Part shown: positions 14,931 through 22,077 of the stretch, in pieces
Layout: the number at the start of each line of letters is the position of its first letter
Position numbering within the stretch: the stretch's first letter is position 1
From: Nitrospirota bacterium
Lineage (GTDB): Bacteria; Nitrospirota; Nitrospiria; Nitrospirales; NS-4
NCBI GenBank assembly: GCA_005877565.1
Contig: VBOK01000180.1
Location: 1-22,350 of the forward strand
Direction of reading: 5' to 3'
DNA: 22,350 nt
Program-made: the position numbers and the translations under genes
Notes under the pieces: model-generated
What the model was told of the DNA's origin: nothing
Databases searched by the model: none
What the model saw: only the letters and a program-made list of their open reading frames with translations

Positions 14931-17230
14931 TGGGGCTGCTGAGCCGCCGGCTGGTCGTCCCCCTGACTGCCCTCCTGTTCTTATTGGAAGCCACACCAGC
15001 CCTGGCGGAAGGGCCATCCTCGGCCCGCCCCACCCACATCCAGGCCGACACGCTCGTCTACAGCAAGGAGACGCAGACCTACGAGGGCAAGGGATCAGTG
15101 GTCGTCGTGCAAGGCCCCTATCGCCTAGAGGCCGATGAAGCGACGCTGAACGTGGCCACCGGACGGGTGACGGCGGTGGGACGGGTGCATCTGAACAACG
15201 GCATTCACGACATCCACGGCGAGCGCCTCGATTTCAACTTCAATACCTCGAAGGGTGTGATCTTCCAGGGCCGACTCTTCGTTCTGGAAGGCAACTTCAC
15301 AGTGGACGCGCGGGTCATGGAGCGCCTGTCCGAGGAGCAATACCGGCTGGAAGACGCCTCGTTCACGACCTGCAGCGTGCTGGAGGGGGAACGGATGCCC
15401 TGGCAGTTCAAAGCAGAGAAGGCCGAACTGGAAGTGGAAGGGTTCCTGTACGCGAGGAACGTTCAGTTTTGCATCCTAGACGTGCCGGTCATGTACCTGC
15501 CGGCCGTCCTCTTTCCCACCAAGCGGGAGCGGGCGACCGGTTTTCTCATGCCTGTCATGGGTTCCAGCAGCGTGCAAGGCTTCAAGGTGCGGGAGGCGTT
15601 CTTTTGGAACATCAGTCCAAGCCAGGACGCTACGATCACGCTGGACGAGCGCGGTAAGCTCGGGACAGGCGCCGAGCTGGAATACCGGTATAAACTTTCG
15701 AGGAACTCTGAGGGCTATTTCTGGACCCAGTACTTCCGAGATGTCCCAGACCAGACCACACGCTGGAATGTTATTTACAAACACAGGGAGCAGTTTTCCG
15801 ACGATCTGCAGGGGAGGGTCGATGTCAATTACTTGAATCAGAGATCCAACTTTTTCGTCCTGAGCGAGGACGTGCTCCAACGGGTGGCGGTGTACCAGGA
15901 ATCCAACGCCTTTTTGAGCAAGCGTTGGGACAACCAGGTGTTGTATGGGTTGGCGCGCTACTCGCAGAACTTGACCAGTTTGTCCGATAAGACGGTGGTG
16001 CAGACCCTCCCGGAGATCGGGTACAGCCTCACGCCGTTGCGTGCGTGGGGGCTTCCAGTCTATGCCGGGCTGGATGCCACCTTCGACGACTTCGCCCGCT
16101 TGCAGGGAACCGGCGCCCTCCGCACCGACCTTTTCCCTAAGTTGTGGGCCTCCCTGCCGTGGGACCGGTACGTTACCGTGACGCCGTTAGTCGGCTTCCG
16201 CGAGACCTACTATAACCGCAGCCTTCTTCAATCGGACCGACCGACCTCGCGTGAAGCCCTCTACTTGAGCACAACGGTTGACACCCGTCTCGTGCGTCGT
16301 TTTGCCCAGGAAGACGGCCCGGGGATCACCCACAAGATCGAGCCGGCGCTCATCTATGAATACTTGACCTCGACAAGACAGGGGGATCTTCCGATCTTCA
16401 ACGATGTCGATCAGTTGTTTCCGAAACACCTTCTCACCTACGAGCTGACCAGCCGGCTGTCCACGATGGTCCCTATGGGCGACACCGCGCGTTACCTTGA
16501 ATTTGCCTATCTCAGGCTCACTCAAAGCCAGCACCTGGGTTCTCCCAACAGGACGCTTTCGACGAACGTTGGGAGTGGACTCGGTCTCGGTGGCAATCAG
16601 GCCTCCGGCTTTCAGCCTACCGGCAGGTCCTTCTCGGATTTGCGGGGAGAACTGATCCTGAGGACGCTCAAACCCATCCCGGCCTCTCTCGATGTGGACA
16701 CCTTTTACAATTACACAGAGTCCGCAGTCTCGGTCTTCAATACCGACCTGAACTTCGAGTTACGAAATGGATACTTCCTTTCCCTGGGCCAGCGTTTTAC
16801 GCGGGCCGGCCCGGTCCCTGTCCGAGGGGACCTCTTCAATCCCCTGACGCTGAATGATGTGCTGATTCAGACGGAGAAGACGCACTTCTTTACTGCGGAG
16901 GTAGGGACAGCTCTGCCGTTCAACCTCTACGCTGTGATCCGAGGCTACTACGACGCGCAAACTGGACGATTGCCGGAGGTCGACTATGGGTTGTACTATG
17001 TGAATCCAAGTCGGTGCTGGGGAGTCGGGGCACTGCTGATCGAGCGCGGGCAAATCCCTGGTGTGGCCCCGGCTCAGACGGAATTTGCCTTCCTCTTCAC
17101 GTTGGGCGGAGTGGGCTCCACGGAGTCGCCGTTCAGCGCCGTCTATCAAAGGCTCTTCCAGCGCCTGGGGCTTGATATTCAAAAGCTCCGTGAGGTGTCG
17201 CCGCCTCCTGCATCCGCCAGACCTTTTTGA
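14930..17230 (+). CDS. lptD: LPS-assembly outer-membrane protein LptD
   Basis: LptD is the outer-membrane barrel that inserts lipopolysaccharide into the outer leaflet. The 766-aa protein has a signal peptide (1-26, ending TPALA), an OstA-type jellyroll domain (about 33-150: THIQADTLVYSKETQTYEGK and the ATLNVATGRVTAVGRV repeat), then the barrel, beginning with FCILDVPVMYLPAVLFPTKR and ending in a Phe-terminated tail (ASARPF). Only three Cys are present (148, 181, 696). By position FTTC148 matches E. coli Cys173 and SRC696 matches the Cys724-Cys725 region, so one long-range disulfide seems possible while the tandem Cys pair is absent. ATG 14930 overlaps the folC stop. It implies a Gram-negative envelope with LPS. 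Confidence 0.95.
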   Translation: MGLLSRRLVVPLTALLFLLEATPALAEGPSSARPTHIQADTLVYSKETQTYEGKGSVVVVQGPYRLEADEATLNVATGRVTAVGRVHLNNGIHDIHGERLDFNFNTSKGVIFQGRLFVLEGNFTVDARVMERLSEEQYRLEDASFTTCSVLEGERMPWQFKAEKAELEVEGFLYARNVQFCILDVPVMYLPAVLFPTKRERATGFLMPVMGSSSVQGFKVREAFFWNISPSQDATITLDERGKLGTGAELEYRYKLSRNSEGYFWTQYFRDVPDQTTRWNVIYKHREQFSDDLQGRVDVNYLNQRSNFFVLSEDVLQRVAVYQESNAFLSKRWDNQVLYGLARYSQNLTSLSDKTVVQTLPEIGYSLTPLRAWGLPVYAGLDATFDDFARLQGTGALRTDLFPKLWASLPWDRYVTVTPLVGFRETYYNRSLLQSDRPTSREALYLSTTVDTRLVRRFAQEDGPGITHKIEPALIYEYLTSTRQGDLPIFNDVDQLFPKHLLTYELTSRLSTMVPMGDTARYLEFAYLRLTQSQHLGSPNRTLSTNVGSGLGLGGNQASGFQPTGRSFSDLRGELILRTLKPIPASLDVDTFYNYTESAVSVFNTDLNFELRNGYFLSLGQRFTRAGPVPVRGDLFNPLTLNDVLIQTEKTHFFTAEVGTALPFNLYAVIRGYYDAQTGRLPEVDYGLYYVNPSRCWGVGALLIERGQIPGVAPAQTEFAFLFTLGGVGSTESPFSAVYQRLFQRLGLDIQKLREVSPPPASARPF

Positions 17231-17258
17231 AGGGCGGAGCTTCTTCCGCGCCGCCCTT
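17230..17258 (+). terminator. Hairpin after lptD, possible terminator lacking a U-tract
   Basis: AAGGGCGG (17230-17237) and CCGCCCTT (17251-17258) form an 8-bp stem around a 13-nt loop starting at the lptD stop. An alternative stem GCGGA/TCCGC is nested in it. No T run follows, so efficient intrinsic termination is doubtful. Its right arm overlaps the -35 box of the next promoter. Confidence 0.35.
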
Positions 17259-17287
17259 GACAAGCTATCGGGCGCAGTCCACATAAT
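17257..17287 (+). promoter_or_regulatory. Putative promoter of the cytochrome c gene
   Basis: TTGACA (17257-17262), 19-nt spacer, CATAAT (17282-17287). Transcription would start about where the cytochrome ATG lies (17293), implying a leaderless message or use of a later start. Confidence 0.4.
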
Positions 17288-17292
17288 CGCGT

Positions 17293-17784
17293 ATGCGTGC
17301 GCGCTTGGCATGGGCAATGGCGTCAGTGAGCCTCTTAGGAGTCGCCTTGGTCGGCGCGGGCGCTCCGGCGCCTGTGTCCCATACCGACAACGGCCGGCGG
17401 ATCTTCCTGCACGGCACCACCTCTGCTGGACGGGTTGTGGAGAACAGCCATGGTATGGAAGGGATGGGGTGCGCCATGTGCCACGGCCCCGATGGGCGCG
17501 GAGGCATGATGCACGGTATCCCAGCGCCCGACATTACCTACGCGGCTTTGACAGACCCCAACGGGCACGAGCACGTGTTCATGGACCGCCGCCATCCCCC
17601 CTTCAACGGGGAGACGATCAAGGCGGCCATCGTCGCCGGCATCGACCCGGCAGGCAACACGCTCCATGAAGAGATGCCGCGCTGGACCGGCCTCAGCCCC
17701 GCCGACCTTGACGATCTGATCGACTACCTCCAGGTCCTCTCGCAGGGCAACCGCCGCCCTCAGCCGGGACCGGAGCGGATGTAG
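17293..17784 (+). CDS. Exported monohaem class I cytochrome c
   Basis: This is a periplasmic electron carrier of 163 aa. A signal peptide (RARLAWAMASVSLLGVALVG, cleavage after about residue 24-26) precedes the haem-binding motif CAMCH (Cys60, Cys63, His64) in GCAMCHGPDGRGGMMHG. Met128 in HEEMPRWTGL is the likely sixth ligand, and the C-terminal LDDLIDYLQVLSQ helix is typical of class I folds. The N-terminal NGRRIFLHGT pattern is often seen in cytochromes of oxidase or nitrite-oxidising chains. No ribosome site precedes ATG 17293; a second Met (residue 9, 17317) would shorten the signal peptide. It stands between lptD and trxA with its own promoter, and its redox partner is not in the window. 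Confidence 0.9.
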   Translation: MRARLAWAMASVSLLGVALVGAGAPAPVSHTDNGRRIFLHGTTSAGRVVENSHGMEGMGCAMCHGPDGRGGMMHGIPAPDITYAALTDPNGHEHVFMDRRHPPFNGETIKAAIVAGIDPAGNTLHEEMPRWTGLSPADLDDLIDYLQVLSQGNRRPQPGPERM

Positions 17785-17796
17785 CCGCCTCGTGCG

Positions 17797-17826
17797 TTGA
17801 CAGGCTTGTCACCGGTACGGTAGGCT
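17797..17826 (+). promoter_or_regulatory. Putative promoter of trxA-recN
   Basis: TTGACA (17797-17802), 18-nt spacer, TAGGCT (17821-17826). The -35 lies in a small palindrome, TGACA-GGCT-TGTCA (17798-17811). Confidence 0.55.
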
Positions 17827-17842
17827 ACGACACCGCGTAGAA

Positions 17843-17867
17843 ATTCAGTGAATGTTTTTCAGTGAAC
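17843..17867. promoter_or_regulatory. Tandem palindromes, putative operator pair in the trxA-recN leader
   Basis: ATTCAGTGAAT (17843-17853) is followed by TTTCAGTGAAC (17857-17867), with centres 14 bp apart and starting about 10 bp after the expected transcription start. The core TTCAGTGAA is the same palindrome found at 6028 and 21424. Confidence 0.4.
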
Positions 17868-17889
17868 ACTTTGATAGTGGGGGTGAAGC

Positions 17890-18225
17890 GTGGGTAAGGC
17901 ATTACCAGTGAGCTCAACGACATGGGACACCGAGGTGGGCAAGGCCGATGGCCTGGTGCTGGTGGACTTCTGGGCCGTGTGGTGCGGGCCGTGCCAGATG
18001 GTGGCGCCCATCGTCGAGGAACTGGCGAAAGAATACGACGGCAAATTAAAAGTACTGAAGCTCAACACGGATGAGGATCCGGACATCGCCGGCAAATACG
18101 GCATCATGAGCATTCCCACCCTGCTCTTTTTCAAGGGCGGCCAGCCGGTTGAAAAGGTCGTCGGGGCCGTGCCGAAGCGGATACTGAAAGAGGCGATCGA
18201 CAAGCTCCTCACGACCACTGCCTAA
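17890..18225 (+). CDS. trxA: Thioredoxin
   Basis: This is a cytosolic dithiol reductant of 111 aa, full length for the family. It has the redox motif in VDFWAVWCGPCQMVAPIVEE (Cys32, Cys35), the conserved cis-Pro loop SIPTLLFFKGG, and the final GAVPKRILKEAID helix. No signal peptide is present. GTG 17890 has GGGGGTGA just upstream. recN begins 5 nt after its stop, so both are probably expressed together from the promoter at 17797. Confidence 0.95.
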   Translation: MGKALPVSSTTWDTEVGKADGLVLVDFWAVWCGPCQMVAPIVEELAKEYDGKLKVLKLNTDEDPDIAGKYGIMSIPTLLFFKGGQPVEKVVGAVPKRILKEAIDKLLTTTA

Positions 18226-18230
18226 CCTGT

Positions 18231-19913
18231 GTGCTGACAGAACTTCGCATCCGTAACTTTGCCATCATCGACGCAATTGAGCTGGAGTTTGCGGACGGCT
18301 TTACGGTCTTCACCGGCGAGACGGGCGCCGGAAAATCCATCCTGGTGGATGCGGTGGATCTCCTGGTAGGGGGACGTGCCTCGGCCGATCTGATTCGATC
18401 GGGTGCCGAGGAAGCTGAAGTCTCGGGGGTCTTCTCCCTCAAGGAAGAGAGGCCGGTCGCACAGGTCCTGCACGAGCAGGATCTTCTGGAGCGCGGAGAA
18501 ACCGAGGTGATTCTTCGGCGCATCCTCTCGCGCGCGGGGCGGCACCGTATCCATGTCAATGGCCGGCCGGCCCCGCTCGGCGTCCTCCAAGCTCTCCGTG
18601 GACTCCTCGTGGACATCCACGGCCAGCACGATCACCAGTCCCTCTTCCGACCGACGGTGCACCTGGATCTGCTCGACGAGTTTGGCGGGCTCGCCGACGC
18701 TCGCGCGGCTTACGAGACAGCGTTTGCGCAGTGGCGTGAGCTCGAGACGCGGTTGAGCGAGCGCCGGGACATGCTGGCGGAGCGTCGGGCGCGCGAAGAC
18801 CTGCTGCGCTATCAGGTCGAGGAGATCACCAGCGCGAACCTCCAGCCTGGCGCGGATCGGGAGCTGGAGCGCGAGAAGCTGCTACGGTCTCAGGGGAGGC
18901 GTCTGGCTGAGCTGGTGCAGGCCACGTATGGGCCGCTCTACGAAGAGGATCCCTCATTACTGCAAGGCGTAGGTTCACTGACCGGTCCCCTTAAAGAGTT
19001 AGCCGCCATCGATGCTGAATTAGTGGAAGACCGGGACCGCTTCGCGGAGGCGCTGGCTCAGTTGACGGATCTCGCCCAGCGTCTGCGCGCTTATCGGGAC
19101 CGCTTGGAGTTTGATCCCGACAAGCTGGAGAAGGTGGAGGAGCGGTTGGACCTGATCCGCCGGCTCGTGAAGAAGTACGGGGGGTCGCTCGAAGAGGTCG
19201 TCAGGCGCGGCGAACGGGCGCAGCTGGAACTGCGCGAACTGGAAACCGGAGAGGCGGATCTGAAGGAGCTTTCCTCTCGGGTCGCTGACGCTCATGAGAA
19301 AGTCGCGAAGCTGGCGCAGACCCTCTCCCGCAAGCGGACGAAGACAGCGAGCGATCTGGAGAAGCGGTTGGAGCGCGAGCTGAAGGACTTACGGATGGAC
19401 CATGCCCGGGTCCGCATTGCGGTCGAGCAGGGGTCCGATTCAGATGGGCCGACGCTGACGCCCACCGGCAGCGACCGTGTGGAGTTTCTGTTCTCCTCCA
19501 ACCTGGGCGAAAGCCCGCAGCCGCTGACCAGGATCGCGTCGGGCGGGGAGCTGTCGCGTGTGATGCTGGCCATGAAGACGGTGCTGGCCGAGCAGGACCG
19601 CGTGCCGGTCCTGGTCTTCGATGAGGTCGATGCGGGCATCGGCGGGGCGGTCTCCGAGGTGGTGGGGAAGCGGCTCCGGCATCTGAGCCAGCATGGGCAC
19701 CAAGTATTCTGCATCACGCACCTCGCGCCGATCGCGGCGCAGGCGCAGCGGCACTTCGCAGTCACCAAGGTGGCGAAGGACGGGCGGACGGTGACGCAGG
19801 TGGCGTTGCTGGACAAGGCAGGGCGGGTGGAAGAGGTGGCGCGCATGCTCGGCGGCGAGAAGATTACGCCGACGATCCGCTCAACCGCCGCCGAAATGCT
19901 CAAGCAGAAATAG
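18231..19913 (+). CDS. recN: DNA repair protein RecN
   Basis: RecN is an SMC-like ATPase that acts at double-strand breaks. The 560-aa protein has Walker A GETGAGKS (29-36) after LTELRIRNFAIIDAIELEF, the helical coiled-coil arms (about 150-370, rich in Glu/Arg/Leu), the ABC signature ASGGELSRVMLAMKTVL (Ser437), and Walker B VLVFDEVDAGIGG (Asp464, Glu465). The final ITHLAPIAAQAQRHFAVTK switch region is also present. The start is GTG 18231, 5 nt after trxA. In many bacteria recN belongs to the SOS response, which makes the paired palindromes at 17843 worth testing as a damage-response operator. Confidence 0.96.
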   Translation: MLTELRIRNFAIIDAIELEFADGFTVFTGETGAGKSILVDAVDLLVGGRASADLIRSGAEEAEVSGVFSLKEERPVAQVLHEQDLLERGETEVILRRILSRAGRHRIHVNGRPAPLGVLQALRGLLVDIHGQHDHQSLFRPTVHLDLLDEFGGLADARAAYETAFAQWRELETRLSERRDMLAERRAREDLLRYQVEEITSANLQPGADRELEREKLLRSQGRRLAELVQATYGPLYEEDPSLLQGVGSLTGPLKELAAIDAELVEDRDRFAEALAQLTDLAQRLRAYRDRLEFDPDKLEKVEERLDLIRRLVKKYGGSLEEVVRRGERAQLELRELETGEADLKELSSRVADAHEKVAKLAQTLSRKRTKTASDLEKRLERELKDLRMDHARVRIAVEQGSDSDGPTLTPTGSDRVEFLFSSNLGESPQPLTRIASGGELSRVMLAMKTVLAEQDRVPVLVFDEVDAGIGGAVSEVVGKRLRHLSQHGHQVFCITHLAPIAAQAQRHFAVTKVAKDGRTVTQVALLDKAGRVEEVARMLGGEKITPTIRSTAAEMLKQK

Positions 19914-19936
19914 GGAAAACGCGCCCCTCCTCAAAA

Positions 19937-19965
19937 TCGATTTTTCTGTCCCTTCGGCGTATACT
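19937..19965 (+). promoter_or_regulatory. Putative promoter of the adenylate cyclase gene
   Basis: TATACT (19960-19965) is a good -10 box; 17 nt upstream TCGATT (19937-19942) is a weak -35. The start codon is 24 bp downstream. Confidence 0.35.
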
Positions 19966-19988
19966 CTTTTGGCTCAAGAGGAGCTTCT

Positions 19989-21263
19989 ATGGCTGACTTG
20001 TGGGAGAGGTACCGCAAACCGATTCCGGTCTTGCAGTGGCTCGTGGTGATCGTGCTGTCAGCTCACGCGCTTGTCAGTAGCCACTCCTCTCTCACAACCG
20101 GTCAAACACAGGCCTTTGTGTTGGCCTTAGTGGGAGGCAACCTACTTCTTCTTTATGGGCTTCCCCGGATCATCCCCTGGACTGGTGTCTTGGCCATCCT
20201 CGTTGTCTTTGACTCCCTGCTCGTGCCGGTCACCCTCTATGCGACCGGGATCAGTGACACAAGCCTGTACGTGGTGTACTTCGGAATTATCATGATCGCG
20301 GGGGCAGCGGGCAATCTCACGCGGGCGGTGGTTCTCGCAACCGTGATGTGCGTCGCGTACGGTGCCGTCGAATTCGGAAGACTGACGCTGCTGCACGAGG
20401 ATGTGTCCGACCACCTCGGCACGATCCTGCTGCGTGTGCCGTTTTTTCTGGCGATGACGGCATATTATGGGGCCATGGGGGAGTTCGCTAAGCAAGAACG
20501 CGTCGCAAGGGAAAAGCAAGAGAGGCAGGCCCAAGAGATCCGGAGAATATTCTCTTGTTATGTGAGTCCCCGGATCGTCGAAGAAATGATCAAGGACCCC
20601 AGCAAGGCAACGCTGGGAGGCCAGCGCAAAGAGCTGACCATGCTGTTCGCGGACTTGTTCGGATTCACGAGCTTTACCGAGAAGCACTCGCCCGAGGAGG
20701 TGGTGTCTCAACTCAACGAGTACCTTGGGGCAATGACGGAGGCGGTCTTCCAGTGGGATGGCACCCTTGATAAGTTTATCGGCGATGGGATCGTCGCCTA
20801 CTGGGGGGCCCCGCTCGACCAGCCCGACCATGTCGAGCTCGCGGTCAAATGCGCTCTTCACATGCAGAAGCAGCTAGCCGAGTTGCAGGAGAAGTGGAAA
20901 GCCGAGGGGCGGGTTCCCTTCAAGGCCGGGATCGGGATCCATACCGGCGAGGTTGTGGTGGGGAATATCGGTGCTGAGGGCAAGAAAATGGACTATACGA
21001 TGATCGGAGACCATGTGAACCTCGCGGCCCGCGTCCAGGAGCTAACCCGGGAGTTTGGTTGTTCCCTTGTCATCAGTGAGGAGACCGCCGCGCGCCTGAG
21101 GGATCTGATCGGGAAACATGAACGTTATGACAACCGCGGGCATCTGGGTCACGTGAGCTTGCGTAAATTGCCTCCAGTCAAGGTCAAGGGAAAGGCTCAA
21201 CCGGTGGTCGTCTATGCTCTCGAATCCTTGGAGCGGGGTGAAATCTCGATCGTGGACGCATAG
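19989..21263 (+). CDS. Membrane-anchored class III adenylate cyclase (class IIIb-like)
   Basis: This protein makes cyclic AMP from ATP. Of 424 aa, residues 15-180 hold about five or six hydrophobic segments forming a membrane domain. A short amphipathic linker follows (AKQERVAREKQERQAQEIRR), then the catalytic domain from about 210. Metal aspartates are Asp222 (LFADLFGFTSFTE) and Asp266 (DKFIGDGIVAYWG). Lys262 and Thr337 occupy the purine-selecting positions, and Asn344 and Arg348 (IGDHVNLAARV) the transition-state positions. A Lys/Thr pair indicates class IIIb and ATP specificity. A single catalytic domain means it must dimerise. GAGGAG ends 5 nt before ATG 19989. The cNMP-binding protein and phosphodiesterase at 10815-12727 are plausible partners. 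Confidence 0.93.
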   Translation: MADLWERYRKPIPVLQWLVVIVLSAHALVSSHSSLTTGQTQAFVLALVGGNLLLLYGLPRIIPWTGVLAILVVFDSLLVPVTLYATGISDTSLYVVYFGIIMIAGAAGNLTRAVVLATVMCVAYGAVEFGRLTLLHEDVSDHLGTILLRVPFFLAMTAYYGAMGEFAKQERVAREKQERQAQEIRRIFSCYVSPRIVEEMIKDPSKATLGGQRKELTMLFADLFGFTSFTEKHSPEEVVSQLNEYLGAMTEAVFQWDGTLDKFIGDGIVAYWGAPLDQPDHVELAVKCALHMQKQLAELQEKWKAEGRVPFKAGIGIHTGEVVVGNIGAEGKKMDYTMIGDHVNLAARVQELTREFGCSLVISEETAARLRDLIGKHERYDNRGHLGHVSLRKLPPVKVKGKAQPVVVYALESLERGEISIVDA

Positions 21264-21367
21264 TCTAAGGCCGCTTCTTACCTCCCAACCAACTCCCTTC
21301 CGCCCGTACCGCTAGCGCTTACCCCTTAATTCAGCAGTGGTATTTCCCAGGAATCTCCCCCGGCTGA

Positions 21368-21410
21368 AATCAGGTCTTTCAGCCAACATGAATCCATGAA
21401 AGACCTGATT
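21368..21410. repeat. Perfect 14-bp inverted repeat between the cyclase and the secreted-protein gene
   Basis: AATCAGGTCTTTCA (21368-21381) and TGAAAGACCTGATT (21397-21410) are exact reverse complements separated by 15 nt. The stem is AT-richer than the surroundings and no T run follows. It could terminate transcription from the cyclase gene, act as a regulatory or recombination site, or be a small mobile-element remnant. The gap from 21264 to 21367 holds nothing else I can name. Confidence 0.75.
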
Positions 21411-21423
21411 ACTGTTTAAAGTA

Positions 21424-21434
21424 TTTCAGTGAAA
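21424..21434. promoter_or_regulatory. Palindrome TTTCAGTGAAA, putative operator
   Basis: This is a perfect 11-bp palindrome around a central G, 73 bp upstream of the start at 21507. It is the same core as at 6028 and 17843. I cannot assign a promoter here. Confidence 0.35.
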
Positions 21435-21463
21435 CATGGGGGCTGTCTTAACGTAGCTCCAAG

Positions 21464-21487
21464 GCCTGACAGGGTTAATTGTCAGGC
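21464..21487 (+). repeat. 8-bp inverted repeat in the leader of the gene at 21507
   Basis: GCCTGACA (21464-21471) and TGTCAGGC (21480-21487) pair exactly around an 8-nt loop, ending just before the GAGGAGG ribosome site (21495-21501). It could be an operator or an mRNA hairpin affecting translation. Confidence 0.6.
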
Positions 21488-21506
21488 ACACACAGAGGAG
21501 GTTCGT

Positions 21507-22041
21507 ATGGACTCTCTAACATCACACAACTGGAAGCTGCTCATGCTTGCTGGGGCTCTGGTCAGTCTGCTGGCCTGCCCAGGACCCAGCGAAGCGCAAA
21601 CCGTCACCGGTCAGGCGAGCGCCGTGCAGGCTACCGTTCTGGGCGTGCTTGGGCTCGGAACGACGACCGCGCTCTCCGACACCGGAACGCTCGGTGGAAC
21701 GAGCGACGCACGAGAGGCATCTCTCGTCACGGGTACCGTTCCCTCCCTGCTCACAGGAGAGGCCCTTCACGCCACCACGATCGGCTGGCCTGATCAGGTG
21801 GCCTCTGAGGCCTCGCTGGGGAGCTTGGCGATGACCGTCGCCGGAACCGGCATTTCGGCCGACTTCGTGATGGCGAGGGCGCGTGTTGAGCGTCGTCCTG
21901 AACGAACAGATTCCTTCGGTAGGCGGCATGACCGTCAATGCCCTGCACGTCAAAACTCTTGACGGGTTGACCGATGTCGTCATCGGGTCCGCGAAGGCCG
22001 CCATTACTTCTTCCACTGGATCGCTTCCGTCCCTCTTCTAG
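21507..22041 (+). pseudogene. Broken secreted protein gene, choice-of-anchor P-like, with frameshift and internal deletion
   Basis: The start is intact: GAGGAGG, 5 nt, ATG 21507, then a signal peptide (WKLLMLAGALVSLLACPGPS, cleavage near SEA-QT). The mature part reads AVQATVLGVLGLGTTTALSD, HATTIGWPDQVASEASLGSL and GISADFVMARAR, matching my recollection of the choice-of-anchor P family. After about 21885 the frame turns to unrelated Arg-rich residues and stops at 21962. In the +1 frame from 21883 the family C-terminus continues: VLSVVLNEQIPSVGGMTVNA and TDVVIGSAKAAITS, ending at TAG 22041. The roughly 45-50 residues that normally separate these blocks are missing, so a non-triplet internal deletion is the likely cause. 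The truncated 151-aa product may still be made and exported. An assembly error is the alternative. Confidence 0.7.
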
Positions 22042-22077
22042 GGCCGGTCTCGGCGAAGGACAAAGGGAGGTGTCACA

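Noticed and set aside
21429..21506. Earlier start for the gene at 21507
   Set aside because: It would run through the palindromes, and the GAGGAGG site with signal peptide begins at 21507.
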